From: Sphagnum magellanicum
Lineage: Eukaryota; Streptophyta; Sphagnopsida; Sphagnales; Sphagnaceae
Reading direction: 5' to 3'
Length of the DNA stretch: 64,000 nt
Assembly: GCA_021904315.1 (NCBI GenBank)
Contig: CM038919.1
Span: forward strand, 20,749,666 to 20,813,665
In this document: piece after piece, positions 1-11,567 of the stretch
Layout: every line of letters begins with the position of its first letter
Numbering within the stretch: the first letter of the stretch is position 1
Notes under the pieces: model-generated
What the model was told of the DNA's origin: nothing
Databases searched by the model: none
The model's input: only the letters and a program-made list of their open reading frames with translations
Translations under genes and position numbers: made by a program

Positions 1-1148
1 TTTTGTATACTTGGTTGGTACAAAGTTCAAAGTTTCCTTTGATTTGCTTCCTAACTAAGTAGTTCCCAAGGAAACTTAAACTAGGGGGTGTTTTTTGGAT
101 GGCACAAGTGTAGTAGTAGTACAAGAAAGGTTGAGGTAAGTTGTGGGTGCGGAGTTAGATTCCATTATTTTCCATGATACTCGAGAGCTGCAAAAGTGTT
201 TGTACTCGGTACTTAGCCCACCAAAGTTGCTTATCAAGCAAGTGTTTGATGTCATATGTCTGAACTTGTAAGTAACAAAAGGAAAGGAAATCATGCGAAA
301 AGCTCACAACAGCTGATCATACCACAACTTTGATACATCCACACCTTAGGAGCAATTCGCCAGAGTTGATGGATGGATGGATGGTGGAGATGGGAAACAA
401 TTTTTTTCATTAGGTTCCCAAGCCTTTATCTAACCATGGTGAGAAGCTCAATTGCTAGTTTTACTAGCTACTAACGAGTACTAACAACCCCATAGGAACT
501 TAGGACCCTTTGGGTTGTTCCTATGGAGCCAAGCTAACAATGGGTGTGTGTGTGTGTTATGCTAGATCCTTGATTGGGTAGATAGATTGCTTCATTTGGA
601 TGACATAGTTGGAGCCTTTTAAAATATATATTAAAAAATAGCTCCTTTTTTATAGAGTTATTTGTGTGGCAAATTTTTTAAAAATAAAAAATGGAATCAC
701 TATTCTGGAAACAACAATTTTCATGTGTGGGTTGAGCATCTCATTGATAGATTTGACTCATTGATTTGAGAGAGAGAGAGAGGGAGATGCAAGAAAGAAC
801 ACTCTAAAAAGGGTTAAAGGGTTAGAATAAGCCTAGTGAGTCAAACTATTGAAAAATAATTGTGAATGGAGTGGGATTTTTTTGTACTTATTTCCATCAA
901 ATGGGTCATGTATATGTACATGACAAGTTTTTGATTTGAAACCTTGAGTTCCTAATGCTACATCATTGTGGGCATTATGGGTTGGATTGACCACATCATT
1001 GGTACGAATTTGACCACAAGGGTTGGCATATGACTCACTCATAGTGGACATATATATGAAGCTAATTTCTTAGAATATTTGGAGGGCATCTTATATTCAT
1101 CAATATCCTTGCTAGCAAAGAGGTAGGATATTACATTTACTTCTCAAA

Positions 1149-1198
1149 GAGTGGGAGGGATCTTATGCCAATAAGTTGGCATAAGATCCCTCCCACTC
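1149..1198. repeat. Perfect 22-bp inverted repeat with 6-nt loop
   Basis: The left arm 1149-1170 (GAGTGGGAGGG...ATGCCA) is exactly complementary to the right arm 1177-1198, separated by ATAAGT. The pairing stops at both outer ends. It could be a small foldback element, a relic of an inverted duplication, or a hairpin in a transcript. Nothing coding lies nearby. Confidence 0.9.
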
Positions 1199-1867
1199 AT
1201 AATGAGTACATGGAATAAACCCTCCACCTCGAGCATTGCATGATCTATATGTGTAAAGTAATGTATGAGCAAGATGATGTTCTAAAAACTTAGAAAAACG
1301 CACCCCCAACAACAATGCCATGTATTTCAAAGTCTTGTCAATGTACTTATTATTTATGTACGTTGGGACATGTTCATGGTTGTCTTCAAAGGAAATCCAA
1401 TAGACTTGGTTCCATGGTCATTGGCAATATTCTTTATTCTTTTCATCACATTTTACCAAATATTCATTGCCATGAAGATCACTTTAAATGGACAAAAAAA
1501 TGAGGAAAAAATAATGTTTGGAATTAGTGTTCAATTTGACATGATAAGCGTTTGGTATGTTATGGTGAAAGCTTGGAGCTCAAGATCCTTGGGCGTAGCT
1601 TGATTGCTTCTAAAGTTCAAAAAATGATTATAGAGCTCAAGTTGGTGCACCCATATTTTTGAAAATTATTCAAAACAAACATGATAACAATATGAAGCTT
1701 GAAAATGGGGAGGTGTAATGCATTTTTTCCTAACATTTTGTTTTTGGACAATCCTAAACCTTAAACCCTTGCTCATTTTCTTCTTTCTTTTTCATTGCTT
1801 AGTTGCCTCCGGAATTCAAAGAAGTTTTGTAGATTTGCACTCAACACACCCATAGCCATGAAAATGG

Positions 1868-1907
<40 letters not shown>

Positions 1908-2637
1908 TGAATAAGTGTTCTATTACCAACTTGTGTTTAGTGATGAGTGTGTTTACCTTATCACTCTCAAAAACCAATTGGGATCATAAAATCGATCAAT
2001 TATGCTAACCCACAAATCAAAATAGACTAAGAATTTATCATGTCTCAAATCGTCCTAAAGCAAAGTTAGGGTCTCATCCTTCCTTTTTAGTTGTGAGTGT
2101 TGTTGCAAACAATTATTCATATAGTTTCATTTGTCGCTTCAAAATGTCTCATTTTATGATGGTTCTTTGTGCAATGGATTCTTTCCATTTGCTTCAACCA
2201 ACCAATTTTTTGAAAAAAAAAGTCTCATTTCAATTGAGGGAATCCAAGGAGCCCATCATATGAATTTGACTAGGTTTTTTACAACATGCCTTGACAAAGC
2301 AAAGAGATACCTAGGTAGTTGTACCTAGTTGTAGTAGCTTCTTCCATTGGTGTCCCAATTCCTTCATTAACACCCAAAGTTTCACTACCCCATTTCAGAC
2401 CAATTAATGACTCAAACTTTCACTCATTATTAAGACCAAAACAAACAACAATGACCCAAATCAAAAGTGCCTATGAGTAACTACCAAATATCCAAAGACT
2501 TTTCCAAACCCTAACTTGATATGCAAGTACCACATCAAATGAACACAAGAAGAAACACCCCAAAAAGAACACACACAAACTATATCCAATACCCTAAACT
2601 TAGCACCCTCTTTCCCCAATGTGGATTCCCCTCTTTA

Positions 2638-2655
2638 CCCTAAACCCTAAACCCC
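2638..2655. repeat. Interstitial telomere-like motif
   Basis: Two tandem CCCTAAA units of the plant telomere type lie in a pyrimidine-rich stretch. Similar short blocks recur across this window, at about 9895-10180, 16756-16774, 18545-18556, 42152-42168, 43170-43340 and 45990-46006. Confidence 0.7.
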
Positions 2656-3700
2656 TCCCATTTTGAATTCTTGCCTTTCTTAGCATAGCCTTCTTCTTTA
2701 GCATAATAGCCTTTTAAAAGCCCCTCTCCCCTTGGATCACATGCAAATTTTGGGAACATCATAAGGAACATTTTGCAAAGTATATGGGATAAAGAAAATC
2801 AAAGGAACAAATGAAGAGCAAATTAGGGAATATCATGGGAGAGCATTGTTGGGAACATTATTGGGAACAACACCTCCCCCCATCCCCAACCCCAAAACAA
2901 GGAGAAAAAATGAGCCTTTTCTACTCATACTAGCTCACCTCATTGGATGCCTAGAAATATTTTCCTAACTAATAAATGCTAGTCTCTCTATTTGCTTTCC
3001 TATTTAAATTAGCATTCCATACCAAACCCAAAATTTATTAGGAGAAAAAAAAAAAAAAAAAAAAAAACACTTTGTTGTAGTTAGCCATCTACTTGTTGTT
3101 GGTGTTTTACCACACCTACACTAGAAATAATATTTAGTTATTAAAAAAAATACATTTAATTATTGCAAAAATGGATCTGACAACCACAATTTGAATATTT
3201 CAGAATTTCAACAATCAAGTATAATAATAATAATAATAGTAATAGTACAAAAAGTCCTACAAAATTTTTTACTGTACAGTGGTAAGTTAAGTTAACTCAT
3301 TGGCTAGAACTGCAGGTTCAGTAACGTTACAAAAACTCTATTAAACTTTATTAATAAATCAACAAACTAGGTTTATATATTTTTGTATTACTTTCATCAC
3401 ATCCATAATAATCTCGCCAAAAAAAACAATTATTTAGAAATTTCACACAGATTTATGTTTTAAAAAATAAATCCTTTTTTTTTTTTTTTTTTGAAAAACC
3501 CACTATCTGAAGTGTTGTCACTTTTTTCATCATTTTAAATTTTTAAAAAAAATAATCCAATCAATCAATCAACACCCCTCTGCCAGTATTTTTTTCCCTA
3601 CTACAATTTTGTAGTTTTTTAATTTTAAAAAAATGGAATTTATTTTTTCTATGTAAATTAGAACTAATTTTGCTCATTTCCTAGGAAAACAAATGTCCAA

Positions 3701-3732
<32 letters not shown>

Positions 3733-3950
3733 TACCAAAAACAAATAGTGAAAAAAAACATTTTCCTCAGGGAGGAAGGTATAGTTTACACTAGTGGGAA
3801 AGATGGTAGTTTTGGGGTATGTATGTATGTTTTTGGCTTTTGGAAAAAACAATTTAAAATAATAATAAAACAATAAATTCCAATTTTTGTTAGTAAAAAA
3901 AAAGCATGATCAATCTTGGGGTTTTTTGTGTTAGAATTTTGGTAAAATTG

Positions 3951-4787
3951 CAAAATGTTTTTGGCTGTTAGTGGCATTAGTCTTCTCTTGTTGTTGTTGT
4001 TGCTGTTCTGGCTCTTCCCTTGCAAAGGGAGCAGCAGCACACAGCACTCTAGTGGTAGTTGTAGTAGTAGCAGCAATAGTGCTAGTATCATCATCTGCTG
4101 CTACTGATGGTTGACATCTGATGATGACGAGAGAGCTTGGGTTGTTGTTCTTGTTGTTGTTGTTGCAGCAGCAGCAGCAGATCCATCATATGGATGGATT
4201 TATTTCTATCAAACAAAACCAGAGAATGAAATTTCTCTGCTAATTGAAGTGTTTTTTTTTGTTTGTGTTCTTGTGCTGTTTGTTTGTTGTTGTTGTTGAG
4301 GTTCTTATTTTGGTTTGTGTTTTTTTCGATGCTCATTGCCATGGCTCCCATTATTGTTGAGCTTCTTCTTCCTTGTTGAAGCTTTTTTGGATTTTTTTCT
4401 GTTGTAGTTGTTGTAGTTGTTGTTCTGGCTTCATTGTTGCAGCTACATCTTTGTGGGTACCAGTGTTTTAGGTCTGGTTTTCTGTTTTGCTTCAGACAGA
4501 TACCAGAGAGAGACACAGAGAGAGAGAGAGACACACACACACACACACACAGAGTCGCACACATACAGAGTTGGGGGACTGTGTGTGTGTTTTTTTGTTG
4601 GTGTTGGATTTTTGAAGCTCTGGTGGTTTTTTGGGTTCGAGAGTTTGGTGGAGGTTTTTTTTTCATGTGTTTGTTGTTGTGGTTGTGGAGGTTTGTGGTT
4701 TTTGGAACTTGGGATTTAGGAGTTTTCAAAACAGTGTCGTTTGGATCGGTTGTTTGTTGGGTGTTGGTTGTTGTTTTTTGGGAATTG

Positions 4788-4822
<35 letters not shown>

Positions 4823-5045
4823 TGCGCGTTTGTTTCCTTTCAATTTGATTCATTTTGCTGCTTGGGTGGTCGAAGAGGTTCAGTATAGGTCCTCCTTGTT
4901 GGGTGGGTCTGTCTGTTCTTGATTCAGTTTTGTTGATCTTCTGTTGTTTTGCTGAGATTTGGTGTCGGAATTTTGTTTTGGGTGTTTGTGTTTGGAGAGG
5001 CGGTAGACTGAAATTCAGGAAAGGGAGCGAGGGAGGGAAGAGAAT
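3951..5045 (+). promoter_or_regulatory. Promoter and 5' leader region of the TOR1-like gene
   Basis: This region lies directly upstream of the ATG at 5046. It is rich in G+T triplet runs (TTG and GCA/CAG tracts at 3990-4180 and 4280-4300), a composite (GA)n(CA)n block at 4505-4551 and a (TG)n block ending in CG steps at 4788-4828. The many open frames over it are by-products of these repeats. I could not place a transcription start or TATA box. Confidence 0.5.
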
Positions 5046-8000
5046 ATGGCACAAACAAGAGGGGGAAAGGGTTTGAGAGGGAGTGGAGGTAATAAGGCTT
5101 TGCTTTTGATAGAGCTCAAGAACAGGATTCTATCAGCACTCAACAAGCTAGCAGATCGGGACACACAGCAGCTGGCAGTGGAGGATCTGGAAAGGCTCTC
5201 GGAGTCACTGAGCTCTGAGGGTTTGTCCACGTTGCTGTCATGCCTCTATGACTTCACCGCAGATTCTCAGCAGAAAAGTGTGGTCAGGCGCGAATGCATC
5301 AAGATGTTCGGGACTTTGGCCACATTGCACCCGGAGGCTCTCAAACCCCATCTACACAAGATTGTGGCCAACATTGTCCGCCGGCTCAAGGATCCGGACT
5401 CCAGCATCCGTGAGGCATGTGTTGAAGCCATGGGCATTCTCGCAGCTCAAATTCCAGCAGGAGGAGGAGCAGCTGCAGAGGCAGGATCATCCATTAGCAT
5501 TTTTGTGAAGCCTTTGCTTGAAGCTTTGGGTGAGCAGAACCGGAATTTGCAGGTGGGTGGTCATGGGCACTGGGGTTTTGTGAACCAGTGTTGGTGCTGC
5601 TCATTGCTCTTCTTCTTCTTCTTCATCGTGTCTGATTAATGTTTTTCTCCATTCTTTTGTTCAACACCCTATCGGAATGAATGCTTAAGAAAACTGCACT
5701 TGTTCTTCTGGAGCCTTTGAAAAGGTTCCCACACTGAGGTCACCCAACAATCCATGTTTGCATGGCATGGCAGGTGGGTGCTTCTCTGTGTCTGGCAAGG
5801 GTCATTGACTGTGCTAAGGATCCACATACCCACACTCTGCAACAGTTGTGTCCTCGCATTGTGAAGCTTCTCAACAGTCCCAGCTTCTTGGCCAATGCTT
5901 CTTTGCTTCCTGCCATCGGAGGGCTGGCACAAGTAGGTCTTTTCTTTTCTTTTTGGAGCTGTTCTATTCATTCTACCTTGAATGCCAGGCAGCAGCAGCT
6001 GCAGCTGGTTGCGTACTATACACATCTGGATGGATCCTCCTCTTTTTTGGTCTCTTGCATGAGAATTTTTTCGGGCACATCTGCTGTCAACTTTGGTCGT
6101 CTACTGACAAATATGTGATGATCTTGGTCTTGCCTCCTGTCATGCAGGTGCCAGGAGTGGTGAATGGTTCCTTATTGGCAACTCTTATTTCAAGTGTTGA
6201 AGAGGAGCTTGAGGGTACGGAGTGGGCAACACGCAAAGCTGCAGCTGACACACTGGCATGTTTGGCAACTGCGTTGGGGCCTGCCTTGAGCACTGCCAAG
6301 GCCTCCTGTACTGCTGCCCTTGTAACCTGCCGGTTTGACAAGGTGTTTCTCAAATCCTCCTCCTCCTCCTGTATTCATTTTTCTTTTTGCCCAAATCTGT
6401 TTCCATCATTTGGTTTTTTGTCCTTACACTGGAATCATCAGTTACAACAGACCTTGAGAAATCTACTTTCCCTTGTCCTGTTTGTTTATATGTTTCATTG
6501 TGGGATGATAGAAGTACATGTCATTGGCAATTATTCTGACTTTGACATGCTATTGTGGGGATGATGATGCCTGACAGGTGAAACCTGTTCGAGATAGTGT
6601 TGCAGAGGCATTACAACTGTGGAAGACTATCCCTGATGTGGGTGCCTGCCCAGTTCCACCCTCTGCAGGAGGAGATGCACGAGGTAAAAGAGCTATAACT
6701 ACTTTGCTGCACACCCATCCAAAAAACTGTTTTTTTTTTCCTTTCCTTTCAGCTGTTCATTTATGTAAAGTTTCACTTGGGTGTGGGCAAGTTGGTTTGC
6801 AGACAAGAGTGAAATGAAGAAATTCTAGTGAATGCAAAAATCTTAGAGCTGGCTGTAAATGATAGTTGTTGTTACAGCTTTTGTGGTTTTGATTGGATCC
6901 TATTTGTGAAGGGGGAACTGGACCCTACAGTCCAAATTTTTCATCACCGATTCAGGCTTTAGATCTGGAGACATCAACCCCGACTACAGCCTCCAAAAGT
7001 GGTCGGTTGATATCATTGATGAAGTCAGGTGCAGCAGTGAATGCGTCATTTCCTGCAACACATGTCCACTCTAAGGTGGTTTCAGAGAAAGTGGGGAGCA
7101 GTTTGAAGAAGAAGACACCACCGCCTTTTAGTGATAAGAAACCAAACCCTGATTTCTTCCACAAACTGGAGAACAGTGTGATGAGGGACTCAGGTTGGCA
7201 AATTGAAGTCACTGTTCCTCAGGGCGCATGCTCACCGACAGGTCTTTCAGTGGAGAATGGTAGTACAGATGACACTACTACTAGTGGTGCATTGTCAGAG
7301 CATCATGATGCCAATGGAATGAATCCGATTACAGAACCTGATTCACCGCCACTTCCAAATGGGTTTGGTGGGACTCTCAAATGTCCAAAAGATGAAGTCC
7401 CATGGATGGGCATTCCCAAATCTGCCACACATGAGCCTGAGCAGAGATGTTGGGGTGATGCCAGTGTGCCTGTCACCAGCCCAGATAGCAGTTCTGGCAG
7501 CTACAATGAGGAGGCTGCAGGTCCAGACTCTGCTGCTGCAGGTCCGGACTGGCCAATGGTTTATCACCAATTGCAGAACATGGAGCACCGCCAGTACATT
7601 ATCATGGAGATGCTGCAGGTTTACCTCTTTCTTTTCCCCCACTTTCAATTGTTCCAGGTGATCTTCTAGGACCTCCTTGAACACTGGAAATCCTGGTGTG
7701 ACTGGAACCCATTGTCTCAGCTGTAGCAGAAATGCGATCTGTCAAGGAAGGGTTTTGGGGTTTAGGGTTTAAGCTCTGACATGTTCCTGCAGCAGTGGTG
7801 CACTCTAGAAGGTAGTGTGTTCGTGCAGGGCATATATAAACCACGTAACATCAACATAGATCTGGCCTGATCTATCTATCCTTTGCTGGTTGGCCAGGAA
7901 TTTGTCATTGGTGTCCATGAGACTATGGAAGGCCTTCAAGGAAGGGTGCAGAGGCTGGAGCATGTTGTGGATGACATTGCATTTAGTGCAAGGGGTACTT

Positions 8001-9388
8001 CTGAAAGAATGCCTATTGGTGGTGGTTCACCTACTCTGGAAAGTCACAATCTGGAAAGATTCATGGCAGCTGCTGATTTTTTAGGTGCCAAGATCCAAAA
8101 GGCAAATGTTGGACGAACATCATTGTTTGCAGACTCAATTCCTCAAAGTGGGAGGAGCAGAGACTCATTGTCATCATTGAAGACAGCTGACTCAATAATG
8201 TCTGATGCTTTTGATGATGTTAATATTGGAGGTAGTCCTCAATCTGGATTCCCAGGAAGTGGCATCTCTGAGACTAAGCGGTGGGTCAGTTCACTTGCCT
8301 CAGACTTTGCTGGAAAGTTGGGCAGTGATTATGTGGAATCTGACCGATTGGGTAATAATAATCAGAGGTCACGGGACAGGGCATCGGGTCCTCCTCCTCC
8401 TCCTATGCAGCAAGGTCCTGGTCCATCTGCACGTATTGGATGGCAAGCTTCGAAAGATGAAGCCACCACTGTGGCTGCCATCCGTGGTGCTCGCCCATCA
8501 TCAGACAAGCCAGCTTCACATCAAAATGACAAGACAACAAAGGAGTACAAGAGTGAATATCGAAGCACCACTACAGGCAATAATCATAAGCCAAATGGTG
8601 GGGGTGCATTTTGGATGCTTTGGAGCCATGCAACAGAATGTGTGCGATCAGGTGACTTAAATGGAGCCTATAGGGAGATTCTTGGCAGTGGTGATGAGCT
8701 CTTGCTGATGCGGATGATGAGTCGTACCGGCCCTGTCCTTAATCAGCTAAACCCTGCTACTGCTCTGCAGCTGATCCGCAGTCTAATGCAAATGCTTCGG
8801 CAGCAAAGCTTCTTGGAGGCTGTTATCCCCTGGATTCAGCAGGTAAAGCTTACAAAATCCATTATCAGGTTTCACTCCATAGCTATGAAACTGCAAATGC
8901 TTTGTCATGATAATAAAACAAAATCAAGCAAAATTCATACAATTTTGTGACCTTTAAAAGGTCTTCAAATTGAGGTCACAAAATTTAAATAAATGAAGCT
9001 AAGTTTTGGGCCTCAAACCATGTGTGAATAGTGGGGGAGATCATGGTGATTAATATTTGTGGATGAGTTTACTGTAGCACAATAATGGCACCAGAAATTG
9101 TAATGTTTCCTTCTGAAAGAACACTCTACTAACTGAAATTGGAGTTTGCAGTTTCACCCAGTTGGAATTTGTACACCAGTGTGCTGAAACCTTTGATGGG
9201 TGGGAGTGCAGGTATCAGATCTGGTGACAAGCAATGGTGCAGACTCCTTGGGACTATTATCTGGAGACGTAAGGAAGGAGCTTGTCATGTGTTTGCAACA
9301 TGCATCAACAATGGAGTTTACAGAGAGCTGGATGAGCAATACAATCTCACAGCTTACTGTGCAATTGTCAAATGCGCTGTCAAATTGA
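5046..9388 (+). CDS. TORTIFOLIA1/SPIRAL2-like microtubule-associated protein
   Basis: Model: join(5046..5552, 5774..5932, 6148..6342, 6578..6683, 6912..7618, 7898..8842, 9212..9388), 931 aa, in frame throughout. The family (TOR1/SPR2 in Arabidopsis, about 860 aa) binds cortical microtubules and their minus ends and controls directional cell growth. Residues 1 to about 300 are HEAT-type helices (LNKLADRDTQQLAVEDLERL, REACVEAMGILAAQIP, WATRKAAADTLACLA). A Ser/Pro-rich disordered linker follows to about 555, then a short coiled-coil-like helix (GLQGRVQRLEHVVDD), another disordered stretch, and the conserved C-terminal module from about 795 (FWMLWSHATECVRSGDLNGA, ALQLIRSLMQML). The ATG at 5046 opens a typical MAQ..RGGKG-like N terminus. 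Splice phases agree at every junction. The weakest point is the fifth exon's acceptor: the pyrimidine-rich site near 6880 leads to a stop, so I used the AG at 6910-6911, which keeps frame. Confidence 0.93.
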
Positions 9389-11020
9389 CAGTGGTGCTCA
9401 TGTAGCTCTGTCAAGCAACTACTGATTGCCACTTGTTCAACAACACTAAACCTGCTGAGATGTACAGATTTTGCAGTATCAGTTCTGCTATCAACTCTGT
9501 ACACAAAACCAGCATGCATGTGTATTGCACTGTGTGTGACTAAGCTTCAGAAGACTCCTTGAGCCAATAAGAAAAGTTGTGAGTCTTTTCTCCAACGTAC
9601 CTAATTGGGCGACTCTTAACAAGGTTACATGGTAGAACATTTACCATCTAGAGTATGTTAAGGCGGAGTTTCTTTCCCTTCCTTGTGGGGTTGATGCATA
9701 TTGACGCGTGTTGCAATCAAATGACAACATGTGTATGTGGACACATGTTTCCTTATGGGGCTTTGGTTGCTGGAATCTCCTCTGCATGAGATGAATGAGG
9801 CATGAGATAAATGAGTAACACTATGCATTGTTCATACTGGAGCTATTTGCAAGCCTAAGTTCCCTTCTTCTGTCCTTTTTTGTTCAAACCTACTAAACCC
9901 TAAACCCTAGATCCTATACTTGTGCCCAAGACATGCTGGTAATCTTTGGGATTTTCATGTGACTCTGTTTCACATAAGTGTTTGAACCCTAAACCCTAGA
10001 TCCGAAACGTGTGCCCAAGACATGCTACTATTCTTTGTGATTCTTATGGGGGTGTGATTCCACAAAATTGGGTAAACCCTAAAACCTAAAGTTGTGCCCA
10101 AAACACATGTTGCTAGTAGTCTTTGTGATTTTCATGTGACCATATTTCACATAAATGCTTAAACCCTAAACCCTAAACTTGTGCCTATGAAATGTTGGTA
10201 ACCTTTGTGATTTACATGGGGACCCTATTCCATGGGCAAATGCATTAAATACAAATATTTAAATTACCCAACCTAAGTGATTTTCATGGGAGCTTAAACC
10301 CCATGCCATGCAAATTCTTTAAATGTAATTATTTTGAACTTATAATATAAATACCCTAATATATAGTACCCATATACAATTGGGTATATGCAAAGAAAGG
10401 CTTATGTACAAATTTAGTTTTGTGTCATAGGTTTTTCATTTCTTAAAATAAAAAATTGTTTAAATATAAATAAATAACAAGTCACATTTGGATGGAAATA
10501 TGTTTGCATTTAAGAATTTCCTCACAATAGGAAAATCAAATACAAATTACATTCAATTTGTATACATTAACTTTTCACCTTCAGATGAAAAATATGTCAT
10601 GACAAAAAGTTGCCCTTTAAGAAAGCCCAAAAGCATTACACCAAATACCACCACAACTTTTGTTTCTAAACAAAATGTTCCATGAAAAGATTTATTTTAT
10701 TTTTCAAAAATTCCCCAGATTTTTATTATTACAAATTGAGGGGGAAAAAAACCCTTTGATGTTTACAATAAATACATTATCTTTCATTTTCAAAAATTCT
10801 TGTTTTGTAATTATATAAATTAATATATTCCATAGGTTAGTATATATATATATATATATATATAATTCTTGTTTAAATCTTCCAACTTAGTTTAAAGTTA
10901 TCAATTATAAGAAAATAAAAATTGGGGGAAAAAAAGAAAAGAAAAAAAAAGAAAAAACACCCATCTTTTTATGTTATTGACCAATTAGGTATTTTTCCCT
11001 TCTACCCCAAATTTGCTGCT
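9389..11020. other. Intergenic between TOR1-like and FIS1 genes
   Basis: The first ~400 bp is probably the 3' UTR and downstream flank of the TOR1-like gene. A minisatellite with telomere-like cores follows (listed separately), then AT-rich DNA with (AT)n at about 10840-10863 and A-rich runs at 10925-10957. No coding sequence is recognisable. Confidence 0.7.
9893..10325. repeat. ~88-bp tandem repeat with telomere-like core
   Basis: AAACCCTAAACCCTA-type cores recur at about 9895, 9985, 10074 and 10161. Each is followed by similar sequence: TTGTGCCCAAGACATG, then TTTGTGATTTTCATGTGA, then TTTCACATAA. A fifth, decayed unit reaches about 10320. Spacing is 87-90 bp. The units have diverged from each other, so the array is old. 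Confidence 0.85.
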
Positions 11021-11035
11021 ATGTTACTAACTTAA

Positions 11036-11567
11036 TTTTCGGGTCAGATCGGGTCGGGACGGGTCGGGTCGCTTGGGAGCCAGATGGGACCAGTTTTTTC
11101 TCCGGGTGTCTTCGGCTTCGTCCGATCGTGCTCGGGTCGGGTAGCATGGGCGTCGAATCGGACCGGTTGTTTCTCCGGGCGTCTTCGTCTTCCTCCGCTC
11201 GCGCTCGTCGAGGAGGGGTGCGAGGAGGGTCTTTTCTTGCAGCGCAATTTGCTCGTAGTAAGGAAGGATTCGTCGGCCTCCTCGAGCAGATTCTCAAGGA
11301 GTTTCTGCTTGCATTGCATTTTCTCATTGTTTCTTTTTCGCGGAGAGCTTTTACAGCGGAGGATTTGGGCCTGTTTTGAGTTTTTTCAAAGGATTTAAAC
11401 CTTCCTGGTATCTATCGCCTACAGCTTTCGATTTCAGGAATTGTTCGACTTCTCTTTCGTTCGCGGATTTCATCTTCTTCTTTTGCTTTCGCTGCGTACT
11501 TTTTTCGCTGTCTTTTTTCTTTTTGGATTCGTTTTGGTGTTCTAGCTGTGGTTTGGTGTGGGGGGCG
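11036..11567 (+). promoter_or_regulatory. CpG-rich promoter/leader of FIS1, with 73-bp internal duplication
   Basis: Base composition changes sharply from AT-rich to GC- and CpG-rich at about 11040, just upstream of the FIS1 ATG. It opens with repeated CGGGTCGGG motifs. Within it, 11086-11134 and 11159-11208 are diverged direct copies offset by 73 bp (both contain TTCTCCGGG, then GTCTTCG, then GCTCG). The stretch is probably promoter and 5' UTR; open frames on both strands follow from its high GC. Confidence 0.65.

Larger units (their letters stand above)
1..3950. other. AT-rich intergenic DNA, no gene seen
   Basis: Open frames here are short, lack splice-linked partners and resemble nothing I recognise. 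The stretch holds simple repeats: (GT)n near 543-558, (GA)n near 770-784, a long (AT)n at 1870-1904, an A23 run at 3045-3067 and (AT)n near 3713-3731. A perfect hairpin at 1149-1198 and a telomere-like motif at 2638-2655 are listed separately. Confidence 0.7.

Noticed and set aside
4091..5054. Overlapping long frames on both strands upstream of the TOR1-like gene, including a 250-codon minus frame
   Set aside because: They consist of translated microsatellites (His-Thr, Gln, Val-Cys runs), overlap each other and match no protein. They reflect triplet and dinucleotide repeats in the leader.
6881..6911. Acceptor TTGTTACAG near 6880 for TOR1-like exon 5
   Set aside because: All phases compatible with the preceding exon run into a stop, while the later AG at 6910-6911 keeps frame into the long conserved exon.
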